DNA of 5,924 nucleotides from an uncultured Cellvibrio sp. GTDB taxonomy: Bacteria > Pseudomonadota > Gammaproteobacteria > Pseudomonadales > Cellvibrionaceae. Where the stretch lies: positions 1 through 5,924 of the forward strand of contig CAMPIG010000306.1 in the NCBI GenBank assembly GCA_946886255.1, in the 5' to 3' direction. Below are positions 5,290-5,924 of the stretch, piece by piece. The position numbers and the translations under genes were made by a program. Numbering within the stretch: the first letter of the stretch is position 1; each line of letters starts with the position of its first letter. The notes under the pieces are model-generated. The model had not been told where the DNA came from. It did not search any database and was given only the letters and a program-made list of their open reading frames with translations.

Positions 5290-5924
5290 TTAAAAGCTGC
5301 GTTTGGGCGCAGTTCTGACGTGGGTGCTGTACAGGGTTAAGCCGGTAAGCGACAAACCGCCGACCAGATTGCCGATGACGACAGGAATTTCATTCCAGAT
5401 CAGGTAATCCATGATGGAAAAATTACCACCCATGATTAAACCGGAAGGAAACAAAAACATATTCACCACCGAATGTTCAAAGCCCATGGCGAAGAACAGC
5501 ATGATCGGCATCCACATCGCAATCACTTTACCGCTCACACTCGTCGACACCATCGCACCTACGACCCCGAGCGATACCATCCAATTACACAAGACACCGC
5601 GAATAAAGATGGTCAACATCCCGCCCGCGCCATACTCTTTGTAACCCAGCGTACGCCCCTCGCCGATATCACCGATAACTTTGCCCACTTGACTGGGCTC
5701 AGTGGTAAAACCATAGGTAAAGACAATCGCCATTAAAAAAGCAACGGTCAGCGCTCCAAGGAAATTACCGGTAAACACCACACCCCAATGCTTAAGAATC
5801 GCACCCCAGGTAACACCGGGACGGTTATCAAACCGCGCCAGCGGCGTTAACACAAACACCCCGGTCAATAAATCAAAACCCATCAAATACAAAATACAAA
5901 ATCCAACGGGAAACAACACCGCAC
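5290..5924 (-). CDS. Formate/nitrite transporter (FNT) family channel, N-terminus cut by right window edge
   Basis: At least 210 residues are visible; the frame is open to the window edge, and FNT proteins are usually 260-290 residues, so the first helix or more is missing. The leftmost GTG (5919) is an internal Val, not a start. Recognisable parts include the segment FDLLTGVFVL in the position of the family's ELFTG motif, a GNFLGALTVAFL helix, RGVLCNWMVSLGV, the hallmark AMGFEHSVVNMFLFPSGL with the pore histidine (codon 5473-5475; His209 in FocA), and a last helix IPVVIGNLVGGLSLTGLTLYS, followed by a short basic tail THVRTAPKRSF. It would be a pentameric inner-membrane channel for small monovalent anions such as nitrite or formate. 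The kinase/phosphatase gene downstream favours a nitrite or nitrate role over formate, but this is inference. The two genes are 90 bases apart, with a REP-like hairpin between. Confidence 0.93.
   Translation of the reverse strand, partial: AVLFPVGFCILYLMGFDLLTGVFVLTPLARFDNRPGVTWGAILKHWGVVFTGNFLGALTVAFLMAIVFTYGFTTEPSQVGKVIGDIGEGRTLGYKEYGAGGMLTIFIRGVLCNWMVSLGVVGAMVSTSVSGKVIAMWMPIMLFFAMGFEHSVVNMFLFPSGLIMGGNFSIMDYLIWNEIPVVIGNLVGGLSLTGLTLYSTHVRTAPKRSF

Noticed and set aside
5917..5919. GTG as the start codon of the FNT transporter
   Set aside because: The frame stays open to the window edge, and the protein would lack the N-terminal helix that FNT channels need, so this codon is an internal Val.

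Overview
The window looks like a chromosomal segment of a gammaproteobacterium of moderate GC. A QseB/QseC-type two-component pair, a REP-like palindrome with a GTAG tetranucleotide, and a formate/nitrite channel followed by a PP2C/protein-kinase fusion suggest an environmental member such as Cellvibrio or a pseudomonad relative. The genus is a guess; nothing in the sequence fixes it. I see no tRNA, rRNA, insertion sequence or CRISPR array.

Layout. Bases 1-314 (+) are the C-terminal part of a host-attachment-family protein, followed after 38 bases by a small proline-rich acidic protein (353-568, +). This pair converges on a two-component operon on the minus strand: response regulator (2591-1926), then sensor histidine kinase (1929-565). 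The kinase overlaps the regulator by ATGA, and its stop codon overlaps the stop of the proline-rich gene. From 2592 to 2904 lies a divergent control region. A SnoaL/NTF2-like (ester cyclase-type) protein (2905-3393, +) is read away from it. After a 75-base convergent gap come two minus-strand genes: a PP2C phosphatase/Ser-Thr kinase fusion with a C-terminal membrane anchor (5199-3469), and upstream of it a formate/nitrite transporter that runs off the right edge (5924-5290). A REP-like hairpin sits between these two.

The most informative element is the divergent control region. Two PmrA/QseB-like boxes, each a pair of TTAA-centred 6-mers separated by 5 bases, face opposite ways. Each lies exactly 10 bp upstream of a good -10 hexamer (GATAAT toward the two-component operon, TATGAT toward the SnoaL-like gene). 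The two arms are imperfect copies of one another over 33 bp, spacer included. The simplest model is that the response regulator activates its own operon and the divergent transcript together, which makes the SnoaL-like gene, or a short leader RNA in front of it, the predicted local target of this signalling system.

The right-hand pair (FNT channel plus PP2C-kinase fusion) resembles known nitrate/nitrite assimilation neighbourhoods, in which such a bifunctional kinase/phosphatase lies beside a nitrate or nitrite transporter. The substrate of the enzyme cannot be read from the sequence.
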